DNA of 9,379 nucleotides from an uncultured Thalassospira sp. (GTDB taxonomy: Bacteria > Pseudomonadota > Alphaproteobacteria > Rhodospirillales_A > Thalassospiraceae): positions 1 through 9,379 of the forward strand of contig CAMPHD010000101.1 in the NCBI GenBank assembly GCA_946885765.1, read 5' to 3'. This document shows, one piece after another, positions 1 through 6,255 of this stretch. A model generated the notes under the pieces. That model saw only the letters and a list, made by a program, of their open reading frames with translations. It searched no databases and was not told where the DNA came from. The stretch's first letter is position 1. Each line of letters starts with the position of its first letter. Both the position numbers and the translations under genes were made by a program.

Positions 1-906
1 ATCCGCACCTTCGGTGATGAAGACCTTGCGGACATACAGCTTCAGATGGCCTTTGCGGGCCGGATCATAAAGATCGAACGGGCGCATGGTCGGCAGGAAC
101 AGAAGACCGGTATATTCAATTGCGCCTTCGGCCTGATAGTGGATGGTTTTCCAAGGATCGTCGAAGGCATGCGAATTGTGTTTGTAGAACTCTTTGTACT
201 GTTCGTCGGTAATGTCGGACTTTGGACGGGTCCAAAGTGCCGATGCCTCGTTCAGCGTTTCGTCATTGCCATCCGCCTTCATCAGAACAACCGGGATGCC
301 GATATGATCGGAATAGGTTTTCACGATATGACGCAGGCGATGTTCTTCGGTGAATTCCTTGAAGTCATCGGTCAGATGCAGGGTGATCTGGGTGCCATGG
401 CCTTCCATTTCGGTTTCGGCGATGGTGTATTCGCCCTTGCCGTCCGATGACCATTTCCACGCCTGATCTTCACCGGCCTTTTTCGTCACGACTTCGACTT
501 GACCCGCAACCATGAAGGCGGAATAGAAACCGACGCCAAACTGACCGATCAGGTCAACATCCTTGGCTTTGTCGGACTTCGACAGGGCCTCGACGAATTT
601 TGCAGTACCGGAATTGGCAATCGTGCCAAGGTTTTCGATCAGGTCGGTCTTGTTCATCCCGATCCCGTTATCGGCAATCGTCAGAACATTGCGGACATTA
701 TCGGTCAGAAGCCGGACCTTGAATTCGGCATCCCCGGCGAGCAGTTCGGGTTTGGCAATTGCCTCGTAGCGCAGCTTGTCGCAGGCATCTGATGCATTCG
801 ATATGAGCTCGCGCAGGAAGATGTCCTTGTTCGAATAAAGCGAATGGACAACGATATCGAGCAGGCGGCTGACTTCAGCCTCGAACCGCATTTTTTCTTC
901 CGTCAT
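1..906 (-). CDS. htpG: Molecular chaperone HtpG (Hsp90), N-terminal 302 residues, cut by window edge
   Basis: This is the bacterial Hsp90, a cytoplasmic ATP-dependent chaperone that works with DnaK on late folding of clients. The GHKL ATPase domain is plain. NKDIFLRELISNASDACDKL (residues 26-45) carries the catalytic Glu33 and Asn37. DNGIGM (79-84) contacts the adenine, NLGTIANSGT (92-101) and GQFGVGF (121-127) form the ATP lid region, and a GTQI motif closes the domain. The middle domain begins before the gene leaves the window, and HtpG proteins are about 620-640 residues long, so roughly half is missing. The ATG (complement of 904-906) fits the family N-terminus, and an AGGAGA (complement of 918-923) lies 11 nt upstream. 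It is divergent from the hibernation factor gene. Residue 42 is Cys where E. coli HtpG has Ala. I saw no clear sigma-32 promoter upstream. Family assignment is secure. Confidence 0.97.
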   Translation of the reverse strand, partial: MTEEKMRFEAEVSRLLDIVVHSLYSNKDIFLRELISNASDACDKLRYEAIAKPELLAGDAEFKVRLLTDNVRNVLTIADNGIGMNKTDLIENLGTIANSGTAKFVEALSKSDKAKDVDLIGQFGVGFYSAFMVAGQVEVVTKKAGEDQAWKWSSDGKGEYTIAETEMEGHGTQITLHLTDDFKEFTEEHRLRHIVKTYSDHIGIPVVLMKADGNDETLNEASALWTRPKSDITDEQYKEFYKHNSHAFDDPWKTIHYQAEGAIEYTGLLFLPTMRPFDLYDPARKGHLKLYVRKVFITEGAD

Positions 907-989
907 GACCTCTGTATTCTCCTGTGATTTCAATCCACTATGTGCAATTTTCGCTGTTGGGCCCCGATTTGGCAACCCTCAGGCAGTGC

Positions 990-1003
990 TTGATATGCGT
1001 CAA
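990..1003 (+). promoter_or_regulatory. FNR/FixK-type anaerobox upstream of hpf
   Basis: The site reads TTGAT-ATGC-GTCAA, an exact match to the FixK/FnrN/Dnr-type consensus TTGAT-N4-GTCAA, and one base from the FNR consensus TTGAT-N4-ATCAA. Its centre (996.5) lies about 41.5 bp upstream of position 1038. That is the classic class II activator position, and a TATCCT hexamer at 1027-1032 sits where the -10 should be. Activation of the hibernation factor gene at low oxygen is the natural reading. The site could also affect htpG on the other strand. The match is seen directly; the function is inferred. Confidence 0.65.
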
Positions 1004-1026
1004 CACATCTTGCAGCGCAAGCCCTG

Positions 1027-1032
1027 TATCCT
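1027..1032 (+). promoter_or_regulatory. Putative -10 element of the hpf promoter
   Basis: TATCCT matches TATAAT at four of six positions, including the key T1, A2 and T6. A start site near 1038 would put the anaerobox at -41.5 and give a leader of about 145 nt before the hpf ATG. No good -35 hexamer is present at the matching distance, as expected when an FNR-family activator overlaps that position. Confidence 0.4.
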
Positions 1033-1102
1033 AAGTATATAGAAAGACGGTTTCATTACAGGGCGCGAGGCTTGCGGAAGTTGTCTTGGGTCCTGTCCTG
1101 CC

Positions 1103-1123
1103 CCGAAACGGCAAACGTTTCGG
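1103..1123 (+). promoter_or_regulatory. Perfect hairpin in the hpf leader
   Basis: CCGAAACG (1103-1110) and CGTTTCGG (1116-1123) form a perfect 8-bp stem around the loop GCAAA. A weaker hairpin follows, CAAGG (1131-1135) with CCTTG (1143-1147), ending about 23 nt before the Shine-Dalgarno. No U-tract follows the first stem, so it is not a normal intrinsic terminator. It may stabilise the mRNA, bind a regulator as RNA, or be a DNA operator. Function is unknown. Confidence 0.4.
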
Positions 1124-1182
1124 ATAATTGCAAGGTGCAATGCCTTGTGAATGTCTCAGGCTCTATAACAGGAGGCCGCAAT

Positions 1183-1509
1183 ATGAAGGTTCCCGTTCAA
1201 ATCACCTACCGTGATGTTGATCAATCAGATGCGCTGGACGAGCGGATCCGCTTCAAGGTGCAAAAACTGGAAGAAACCTTCGACCGCATGACAAGTTGTC
1301 ATGTCATCGTGGAAAGACCCCATGCATCCCACGCACAGGGAAACCGCTATGCGGTTCATTTCGGAATTAATGTGCCGGGTAAGGAGATTATGGTTAAGCG
1401 CGACAGTGCCGATCATGCCCATGAGGATGTCTATATCGCGCTCAAAAACAGCTATCAGGCCGCGCGCCGTCAACTTAAGGAATATGTCGACCGGATGCGC
1501 GCCCACTAG
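1183..1509 (+). CDS. hpf: Short ribosome hibernation promoting factor (HPF/RaiA family)
   Basis: This 108-residue protein is of the HPF/RaiA (S30AE) family. These proteins bind the 30S decoding channel where mRNA and tRNA would sit, and silence ribosomes in stationary phase or stress. The fold signature is visible: a first strand VQITYRDVD (5-13), a helix with DERIRFKVQKLEETFDR (19-35), the central strands around CHVIVERPH (39-47) and YAVHFGINVPGKEIMVKR (56-73), and a final basic helix AARRQLKEYVDRMR (93-106). It lacks the C-terminal dimerisation domain of long HPF, so it is a short form. The ATG at 1183 is chosen because AGGAGG (1170-1175) lies 7 nt upstream. An in-frame TTG at 1072 would add 37 residues unlike the family and would read through the leader hairpin. 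The upstream anaerobox suggests oxygen control, and a strong terminator follows. It is a single-gene unit. Confidence 0.9.
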   Translation: MKVPVQITYRDVDQSDALDERIRFKVQKLEETFDRMTSCHVIVERPHASHAQGNRYAVHFGINVPGKEIMVKRDSADHAHEDVYIALKNSYQAARRQLKEYVDRMRAH

Positions 1510-1541
1510 GGTTCCTGTTAACAACAACGGGTAAATGAAAG

Positions 1542-1569
1542 ACGGGGCGGTCAGTCGACCGCCCCGTTT
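1542..1569. terminator. Bidirectional intrinsic terminator between hpf and the flavoprotein operon
   Basis: ACGGGGCGGTC (1542-1552) pairs perfectly with GACCGCCCCGT (1557-1567) around the loop AGTC, an 11-bp GC-rich stem. On the plus strand it is followed by GTTTATGTTT. On the minus strand it is followed by CTTTCATTT. It can end hpf transcription on one side and the convergent monooxygenase transcription on the other. Confidence 0.9.
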
Positions 1570-1602
1570 ATGTTTGTGCAGTTTTGCATCGGGTGCAGTT
1601 TT

Positions 1603-1929
1603 CTATACATCACCCGAGCGCCAGAGTGCTGAAAACAATTGGGGTGATGTTGTTTCCAGCAATGGCTTAACCCGTGCCATGTGGTCGGCAAACAGATCGG
1701 ACCGCGTCCAGTTGGCAAGATCTTCGCGTGATTTGAACCGCGACATGATGACCAGCGATCTGCCGTCTTCGGCATAAAGCAAACGTCCCCCCAGCAATCC
1801 TTCAATCCGGCCTGCGACACTTTTCTGAAACCCGGTCTGGATCCCAATGAACTCGTCCGTCCTGCCTGATTTCGGGACAACGTGACTGACGGTGACGATT
1901 TCATCGTCGGCTTCATGCTGTGTGGTCAT
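1603..1929 (-). CDS. Antibiotic biosynthesis monooxygenase (ABM) domain protein
   Basis: This 108-residue protein has the small ferredoxin-like alpha/beta barrel of the ABM family (YgiN/LsrG-like). Members act as cofactor-free monooxygenases on quinone-like or aromatic compounds, or as small-molecule isomerases and haem-degrading enzymes. Visible family features are an N-terminal strand VTVSHVVPKSGRTDEF (12-27), LYAEDGRSLVIMSRFKS (51-67), then the helix EDLANWTRSDLFADHM (69-84), with the Trp74 and His83 typical of the fold. The substrate cannot be read from the sequence. The ATG at 1929 overlaps the stop of the upstream FMN reductase as ATGA, implying translational coupling. An upstream in-frame ATG at 2001 would run 72 bp back into that gene and is unlikely. 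The pairing with a flavin reductase under SoxR suggests quinone or redox-cycler detoxification, which is inference. Confidence 0.8.
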   Translation of the reverse strand: MTTQHEADDEIVTVSHVVPKSGRTDEFIGIQTGFQKSVAGRIEGLLGGRLLYAEDGRSLVIMSRFKSREDLANWTRSDLFADHMARVKPLLETTSPQLFSALWRSGDV

Positions 1930-2516
1930 GATACCGCGACCTCGCGCAACTCGGCTTTGGCTTGCGGATAACGCCCGTCGCGAAGTGCGCGCGCCCACCA
2001 TTTCAGTTCGGATATCATGTGATTAAGTGCGGCTGCGCTGCCGGTTTTGTCGGTCGGGGAGCCGTTCTGATCAAACACATTCCAGACGTTGGCAAAGCTG
2101 ACCACATCGCGCATGGTGACGACATGCAGTTCGGCAAAAACCAGCCGCAATTGTTCAACAGCGCGCAACCCGCCCGAAATCCCGCCATAGGATACAAAGG
2201 CCAGCGGCTTGCGACGCCATTCCGGTTTGGCTGCATCGATCACAAGCTTCAATTCGCCGGTAAAGCTGTGATTGTATTCCGGGGTGAAAACGAGGAAGGC
2301 ATCGGCTTCGGCAAGAACGGACTGGAGTTCGGCAACACCTGGGTGTGTATTGCCGGCGTGACGGGATGGCAGATCAAGCTTCGCCGGATCGACAATATCA
2401 ACCGACAGATCCGGGTCGGTTTTCAGGATTTCGATTGCCCAGTCGGCAACCGTGTCACAGAACCGGTTTTCACGGGCACTGCCATAGATCAGTGCGAGAT
2501 TGAAAGTCTCTTTCAT
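1926..2516 (-). CDS. NADPH-dependent FMN reductase family flavoprotein
   Basis: This 196-residue flavodoxin-fold protein belongs to the NADPH-dependent FMN reductase / NAD(P)H:quinone reductase family (SsuE, ChrR, YieF relatives). Such enzymes use NADPH and bound FMN to reduce flavins, quinones, chromate or azo compounds in the cytoplasm. IYGSARENRF (10-19) is the FMN phosphate loop. TPEYNHSFTGELKLVID (78-94) is close to the family PEYNxSxPxxLKNxID motif. YGGISGG (110-116) forms the second flavin loop. Length is normal for the family. The ATG at 2516 has AAGGAG (complement of 2524-2529) 7 nt upstream. It is the first gene of a two-gene unit with the ABM monooxygenase and divergent from soxR, with a SoxR-type promoter between. 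The Shine-Dalgarno lies inside an inverted repeat. Physiological substrate is not determinable. Confidence 0.88.
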   Translation of the reverse strand: MKETFNLALIYGSARENRFCDTVADWAIEILKTDPDLSVDIVDPAKLDLPSRHAGNTHPGVAELQSVLAEADAFLVFTPEYNHSFTGELKLVIDAAKPEWRRKPLAFVSYGGISGGLRAVEQLRLVFAELHVVTMRDVVSFANVWNVFDQNGSPTDKTGSAAALNHMISELKWWARALRDGRYPQAKAELREVAVS

Positions 2517-2522
2517 GACATC

Positions 2523-2550
2523 ACTCCTTGATTATTTCGTGGCAAGGAGT
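2523..2550 (-). promoter_or_regulatory. Inverted repeat enclosing the Shine-Dalgarno of the FMN reductase
   Basis: Read on the minus strand, ACTCCTTG (2550-2543) is followed 12 nt later by CAAGGAGT (2530-2523), a perfect 8-bp inverted repeat. The second arm contains the AAGGAG that serves the gene. If the transcript includes the first arm, the ribosome site would be hidden in a hairpin. The predicted start near 2547 cuts into that arm, so only about five base pairs might form. It may instead act as a DNA operator near the start point. Confidence 0.4.
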
Positions 2551-2553
2551 AAA

Positions 2554-2585
2554 TCTATAGAACCATTAACAATGGTTGAGGTCAA
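2554..2585 (-). promoter_or_regulatory. SoxR-type promoter of the FMN reductase operon with 17-bp palindromic operator
   Basis: On the minus strand, TTGACC (2585-2580) and TATAGA (2559-2554) make a good -35/-10 pair separated by 20 bp. Such over-long spacers are the hallmark of MerR-family promoters, where the activator twists the DNA to realign the two boxes. The spacer holds the perfect palindrome AACCATT-AAC-AATGGTT (plus-strand 2561-2577), centred almost exactly between the boxes. The -35 side reads ACCTCAA, the same half-site start as E. coli soxS, but the rest differs from the classic CCTCAAGTTAACTTGAGG. With soxR next door, SoxR is the likely ligand. The site could also serve soxR autoregulation. 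Confidence 0.65.
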
Positions 2586-2642
2586 TGATGAATTTCAAGC
2601 GCATCAGAACGCCATGTAAAAAATCACGGAAAGGGCAGGAAA

Positions 2643-3119
2643 ATGGGAACCCCCGGGCCATTGCACCGCTATCTCAGTGTGGGTGAAGTCGCCAAAAGAA
2701 GCGGCCTTGCCGTATCGGCGATCCATTTTTACGAACGCAAGGGGCTGATCGCCTCGATCCGGACAGATGGTAATCAGCGACGTTTTCCGCGCGGTGTTCT
2801 GCGCCGGGTTGCGATCATCAAGGTGGCACAACGTACCGGGATTCCGTTAGCGGAAATCGGCGATGCACTTTCAGGTTTGCCAAATAACCGGGCACCAACG
2901 ACAGCAGATTGGGAAAAGATGTCGTCGCGATGGCGCGATGATCTGGAAGCCCGGATCGATCAGTTGACGATGCTGCGCGATCAGTTGGGCAAATGTATTG
3001 GCTGTGGCTGCCTTTCCATCAGCGACTGCCCGCTTCGCAACCCGTCTGATGAACTGGCAACAGACGGACCGGGCGCGCGGTTGCTGGAACTTGACGAAAT
3101 GCACGATCACGAAGGCTAA
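2643..3119 (+). CDS. soxR: Redox-sensitive transcriptional activator SoxR
   Basis: SoxR is a MerR-family dimer that activates target promoters when its [2Fe-2S] cluster is oxidised by redox-cycling compounds, superoxide or nitric oxide. The N-terminal winged helix is clear: [26 protein letters not shown] (11-36), then [13 protein letters not shown] (44-56). A dimerisation helix spans about residues 88-116. The cluster loop is [12 protein letters not shown], with Cys118, 121, 123 and 129 in the C-x2-C-x-C-x5-C pattern specific to SoxR. Length (158) is close to E. coli SoxR (154). The ATG at 2643 has GGAAAGGG ending 7 nt upstream. It is divergent from the FMN reductase/ABM operon, its most likely target. 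No SoxS-type regulator is present, consistent with non-enteric SoxR proteins that control enzyme genes directly. Confidence 0.95.
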   Translation: MGTPGPLHRYLSVGEVAKRSGLAVSAIHFYERKGLIASIRTDGNQRRFPRGVLRRVAIIKVAQRTGIPLAEIGDALSGLPNNRAPTTADWEKMSSRWRDDLEARIDQLTMLRDQLGKCIGCGCLSISDCPLRNPSDELATDGPGARLLELDEMHDHEG

Positions 3120-3130
3120 AGCGGAACGTC

Positions 3131-3208
3131 ATGATCTGCAACGGATGCGCCGGGCGCATGGGCACCGATACCGCAGAATGCTTGACATTGTGCGATGCGG
3201 CGTGTTGA
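3131..3208 (+). CDS. Possible 25-residue cysteine-rich microprotein downstream of soxR
   Basis: An ATG at 3131, 11 nt after the soxR stop, opens a 25-codon frame ending at TGA 3206-3208. It begins MICNGCAGRM and contains five cysteines (positions 3, 6, 17, 21, 25), including a CxxC near the start and a terminal Cys. The ribosome site is weak: GCGGA at 3121-3125, 5 nt upstream. The composition is unusual and the place, directly behind a redox regulator, is suggestive. A frame this short can easily arise by chance. I do not recognise a family. Confidence 0.18.
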   Translation: MICNGCAGRMGTDTAECLTLCDAAC

Positions 3209-3264
3209 AAAGCGCATTGAACTAGGCGCGCGAGATCATCCGCGATGCCTGCTGGAAAAGTTTG

Positions 3265-6180
3265 ATGCAGATTTCAACCCGAACCGGTCCCCGTATCCTT
3301 GCCATACTGGGCCCCACCAACACCGGCAAGACCCATCTGGCCATGGAACGAATGTTGGCGCATACCTCGGGTATGATCGGGTTTCCTCTGCGTCTTCTGG
3401 CGCGTGAAAACTATGATCGCGCGGTGGCACGGGTTGGCAAGGGCGCGGTGGCATTGATCACCGGCGAAGAACGCATTCTTCCGAAATCGGCACGCTATTT
3501 TCTGTGTACGGTCGAAGCCATGCCGGTCAACAAGCAGGTCGATTTCCTTGCCATCGATGAAATCCAGATGTGTGCGGACCCGGAACGCGGGCACGTGTTT
3601 ACCGACCGGCTGTTGCATGCGCGTGGTATCAGCGAAACCATGTTCATGGGCGCGGAAACAATTCGCCCGGTGATCCGCCAACTAGTTGACAATGTCGAAT
3701 TTGATACACGCGCACGGTTTTCGACTCTGACCTATAATGGCGCAAAAAAGATCCAGCGGTTGCCATCCCAATCCGCCGTCGTGACATTTTCCGCACAGGA
3801 AGTGTATGCCGTTGCCGAACTTGTCCGCCGCCAAAAGGGCGGGGCGGCTGTCGTGCTTGGCGCGCTTAGCCCGCGCACGCGCAATGCCCAGGTCGAGATG
3901 TTCCAGAATGGCGAGGTCGAACATCTGATTGCGACCGACGCAATTGGCATGGGGCTTAACCTTGAACTGAACCATGTGGCCTTTGCGGCCCTTCACAAGT
4001 TTGACGGTCAGTTCAATCGCGGGCTTACGGCGGCTGAAACCGCGCAGATCGCCGGGCGCGCCGGACGTCATATGAATGACGGCACCTTTGGGGTGACCGG
4101 TAATCTGTCGGGGATTGATCCCGATATCATTGAACAGATCGAAGCCCACGAGTTCGAACCGCTTGCCAAAGTCTTCTGGCGCAATGCGCGACTGGATTTC
4201 AGAACCGTCGATGCCTTGCAGAAATCGCTGCGCAAACGGTCGGAAAATCCGACGCTTGTTCTGGCGCGCGAACCGGTCGATGAAGTCATGCTGGCGCATT
4301 TATCGCAGAACGAAGACGTTGCGCGCATTGCATCGGCCCCGGATCGGGTCCAATTATTGTGGGAAGTCTGCCAGATTCCGGACTTCAGAAATATCCATAC
4401 CGATGCGCATCCAAGGCTGCTAACATCTATCTATCGCTATCTGGCAAAACCAAATAGCAAACTGCCAGTCGACTGGTTAGGCGAACAAGTCTTGCGCCTG
4501 GACCGTTATGATGGTGATATCGATCAGTTGTCATCACGGTTGGCGGGTATTCGCGTCTGGACTTATGTATCGCACAAGCATCACTGGCTCGAAGATGCCA
4601 ATCATTGGCAGGAACGCACGCGGGCCATTGAGGATAAGCTCTCTGATGTGCTACATGAACGCCTGACCCAAAGGTTCGTTGACAGACGAACTTCGGTTTT
4701 ATTGAAAAGTCTCAAGGACAAGTCTGAACTCATGTCTACCATCACTGCGAATGGTGAAGTCCAGGTCGAAGGTGAATACGTCGGCCGACTGGAAGGATTC
4801 CGTTTCATCGCCGATGAAACCGATGCTGCGTTTGAAGGCAAGGCAATTGCCAGTGCTGCACGTCGTGCACTGACTGGCGAAATTGCCCAGCGTGTCAAAC
4901 AACTGGAAACCGATGAAGACGATAAATTCGCGGTGAATGGCCAATTGGAAGTCCTGTGGAACGGGGCTGTCGTTGGGGGGCTGAAAAAGGGCGATACCGT
5001 TCTCAGCCCCGACGTCCAGATCATTGACAGCGAGTTCTTTGACGGTCCGACCCGCGAACGCGTGCGGACCCGTCTTCAGAATTTCGTCAACGCCCATATC
5101 GAAGCGCGCCTGAAAATGCTGACCCGCCTGCGCGATTGTCAGCTGTCAGGTCCGATTCGCGGTCTTCTGTTCCAGTTGAACGAAGGTTTGGGCTGTGTGC
5201 CGCGTGCCGATCTTGAAAGTCTGATCAAGGATCTTTCGGACGAAGACCGCAAGGCGCTGGCCAAACTTGGCGTGCGTTTGGGGGTTGAAACGGTTCATGT
5301 GCTTGACGCGCTGAAACCCGATCCTGTCGAATTGCGTGGTATTCTATGGGCGATTTCGCGCGAACTTGATGCCTTGCCGGAATTGCCACCGGCAGGCCGG
5401 ACGTCGGTTCCCAATGACCGCAGCAATTCCAAGGGCTTCTATCTGGCGGCTGGCTATATGCCCGTCGGGCCGCTTGCCGCCCGTGTCGACATGCTCGAAC
5501 GTTTTGCCGCATTGTTGCGCCAGAAGGCGCGCGAAAATGATGGCAAGGTAAAACCCGATCCCGATCTGCTGTCGCTTCTGGGCTGTACGGTCGAACAGGC
5601 CGAAGGTGTTTTCACCGCCCTTGGCTGGCGTGCCGAAATCGTCAAGGTCAGCAAGGCTGAACTTGACGCGAGGGACGCTGCGAAAAAGGCTGATGAACCT
5701 GCTGCTACCCCGGCGGCCGATGCAGAAACGGCGACGAGCGATGCTGCGGATACTGCTGCTGCCGAGGCGACTGCCAAAGCAGAGGGCGAAACCGTAAGCA
5801 CCGACGCTGTGGCTGCCCTTGACGTTGCCTCTGCTGATGCGGTTGCTGCTACCGGCGAAACACCGGCAGATGCTAGCGCCACCGTAGGTGAGGTCGAGCC
5901 GGAGTTCGTCGAGGTCAAATATTTTGTCCGTGTCGATCGCCGCAAACGCGGTGGTGGTGCGGGCAAAGGCCAGCGTGGCGGTCCGCGTCAGGAAGCCCGC
6001 GGTAAGGGTACCCCGAAAGGCAAGGGCGGTCAGCGTCCGAACCGTGGCGGCCCGAACAAGGGCGGCGACCGTTCCGGTGGCGGGCAGGGACGCCCGAGCA
6101 ACGCCCCGGCCAAAAACAACCAGATCAACGAGGATTCACCTTTCGCCAAGCTGAAGGAAATGCTGGCGGCAAAGGGGTGA
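3265..6180 (+). CDS. SUV3-like DEAD/DExH RNA helicase with RG-rich C-terminal tail
   Basis: This 971-residue superfamily 2 helicase is of the SUV3 type, the bacterial relatives of the mitochondrial RNA degradosome helicase. Motifs appear in order: Walker A GPTNTGKT (16-23), Walker B DEIQ (98-101), motif V ATDAIGMG (223-230) and motif VI QIAGRAGR (261-268). A long C-terminal region of mixed helices follows. From about residue 806 to 880 the protein is Ala/Asp/Glu/Thr-rich and probably unstructured. Residues 891-955 are rich in Arg, Gly and Lys, typical of RNA binding. It ends in SPFAKLKEMLAAKG. Unwinding of structured RNA in turnover or ribosome work is the likely role, inferred from family. 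The start is uncertain: ATG 3265 is preceded by GGAAAAG but also directly by TTG 3262, and the frame is open only back to 3226. A terminator-like hairpin and the S4 protein follow. Confidence 0.88.
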   Translation: MQISTRTGPRILAILGPTNTGKTHLAMERMLAHTSGMIGFPLRLLARENYDRAVARVGKGAVALITGEERILPKSARYFLCTVEAMPVNKQVDFLAIDEIQMCADPERGHVFTDRLLHARGISETMFMGAETIRPVIRQLVDNVEFDTRARFSTLTYNGAKKIQRLPSQSAVVTFSAQEVYAVAELVRRQKGGAAVVLGALSPRTRNAQVEMFQNGEVEHLIATDAIGMGLNLELNHVAFAALHKFDGQFNRGLTAAETAQIAGRAGRHMNDGTFGVTGNLSGIDPDIIEQIEAHEFEPLAKVFWRNARLDFRTVDALQKSLRKRSENPTLVLAREPVDEVMLAHLSQNEDVARIASAPDRVQLLWEVCQIPDFRNIHTDAHPRLLTSIYRYLAKPNSKLPVDWLGEQVLRLDRYDGDIDQLSSRLAGIRVWTYVSHKHHWLEDANHWQERTRAIEDKLSDVLHERLTQRFVDRRTSVLLKSLKDKSELMSTITANGEVQVEGEYVGRLEGFRFIADETDAAFEGKAIASAARRALTGEIAQRVKQLETDEDDKFAVNGQLEVLWNGAVVGGLKKGDTVLSPDVQIIDSEFFDGPTRERVRTRLQNFVNAHIEARLKMLTRLRDCQLSGPIRGLLFQLNEGLGCVPRADLESLIKDLSDEDRKALAKLGVRLGVETVHVLDALKPDPVELRGILWAISRELDALPELPPAGRTSVPNDRSNSKGFYLAAGYMPVGPLAARVDMLERFAALLRQKARENDGKVKPDPDLLSLLGCTVEQAEGVFTALGWRAEIVKVSKAELDARDAAKKADEPAATPAADAETATSDAADTAAAEATAKAEGETVSTDAVAALDVASADAVAATGETPADASATVGEVEPEFVEVKYFVRVDRRKRGGGAGKGQRGGPRQEARGKGTPKGKGGQRPNRGGPNKGGDRSGGGQGRPSNAPAKNNQINEDSPFAKLKEMLAAKG

Positions 6181-6201
6181 CCCCGAACTGTTTTCGGCAA
6201 C

Positions 6202-6235
6202 ACGGCGACCCTTTGCAGGGTCGCCGTTCTGCTTT
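6202..6235 (+). terminator. Intrinsic terminator after the SUV3-like helicase
   Basis: ACGGCGACCC (6202-6211) pairs perfectly with GGGTCGCCGT (6218-6227) around the loop TTTGCA, followed by TCTGCTTT. The T-tract is interrupted, so termination may be partial. It begins 22 nt after the helicase stop and ends about 20 nt before the S4 protein start, so that gene may depend on read-through. Confidence 0.7.
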
Positions 6236-6255
6236 GGGGATGGTAAAAACAATCC

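Noticed and set aside
46..792. Plus-strand open frames opposite htpG
   Set aside because: The minus strand encodes unmistakable HtpG through the whole stretch, so the plus frames are shadows.
907..1060. Sigma-32 heat-shock promoter or RNA thermometer for htpG
   Set aside because: I found no CTTGAA / CCCCAT pair at proper spacing on the minus strand and no clear anti-Shine-Dalgarno stem facing the AGGAGA.
1086..1104. Sigma-54-like GG-N10-GC arrangement (TTGGGTCCTGTCCTGC) upstream of hpf
   Set aside because: Only the core TGG and TGC are kept and the other consensus positions fail. The anaerobox plus -10 element explains the region better.
1072..1182. TTG-initiated N-terminal extension of the hibernation factor by 37 residues
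   Set aside because: The ATG at 1183 has a near-perfect AGGAGG 7 nt upstream and matches the family N-terminus. The extension covers the leader hairpin and resembles no family sequence.
1576..1602. 10-nt direct repeat GTGCAGTTTT (1576-1585 and 1593-1602) beside the hpf terminator
   Set aside because: Only two copies in a short T-rich gap between convergent genes, with no sign of function.
1962..2531. Long open frame on the plus strand opposite the FMN reductase
   Set aside because: It is an antisense shadow of a gene with clear family motifs, with no family resemblance of its own. The same holds for the long antisense frames over the helicase and ABC genes.
3182..3210. Promoter for the SUV3-like helicase: perfect TTGACA at 3182-3187
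   Set aside because: At 17 bp spacing the -10 is TTGAAA, only three of six matches, and it lies within the possible micro-ORF. It is not strong enough to list.
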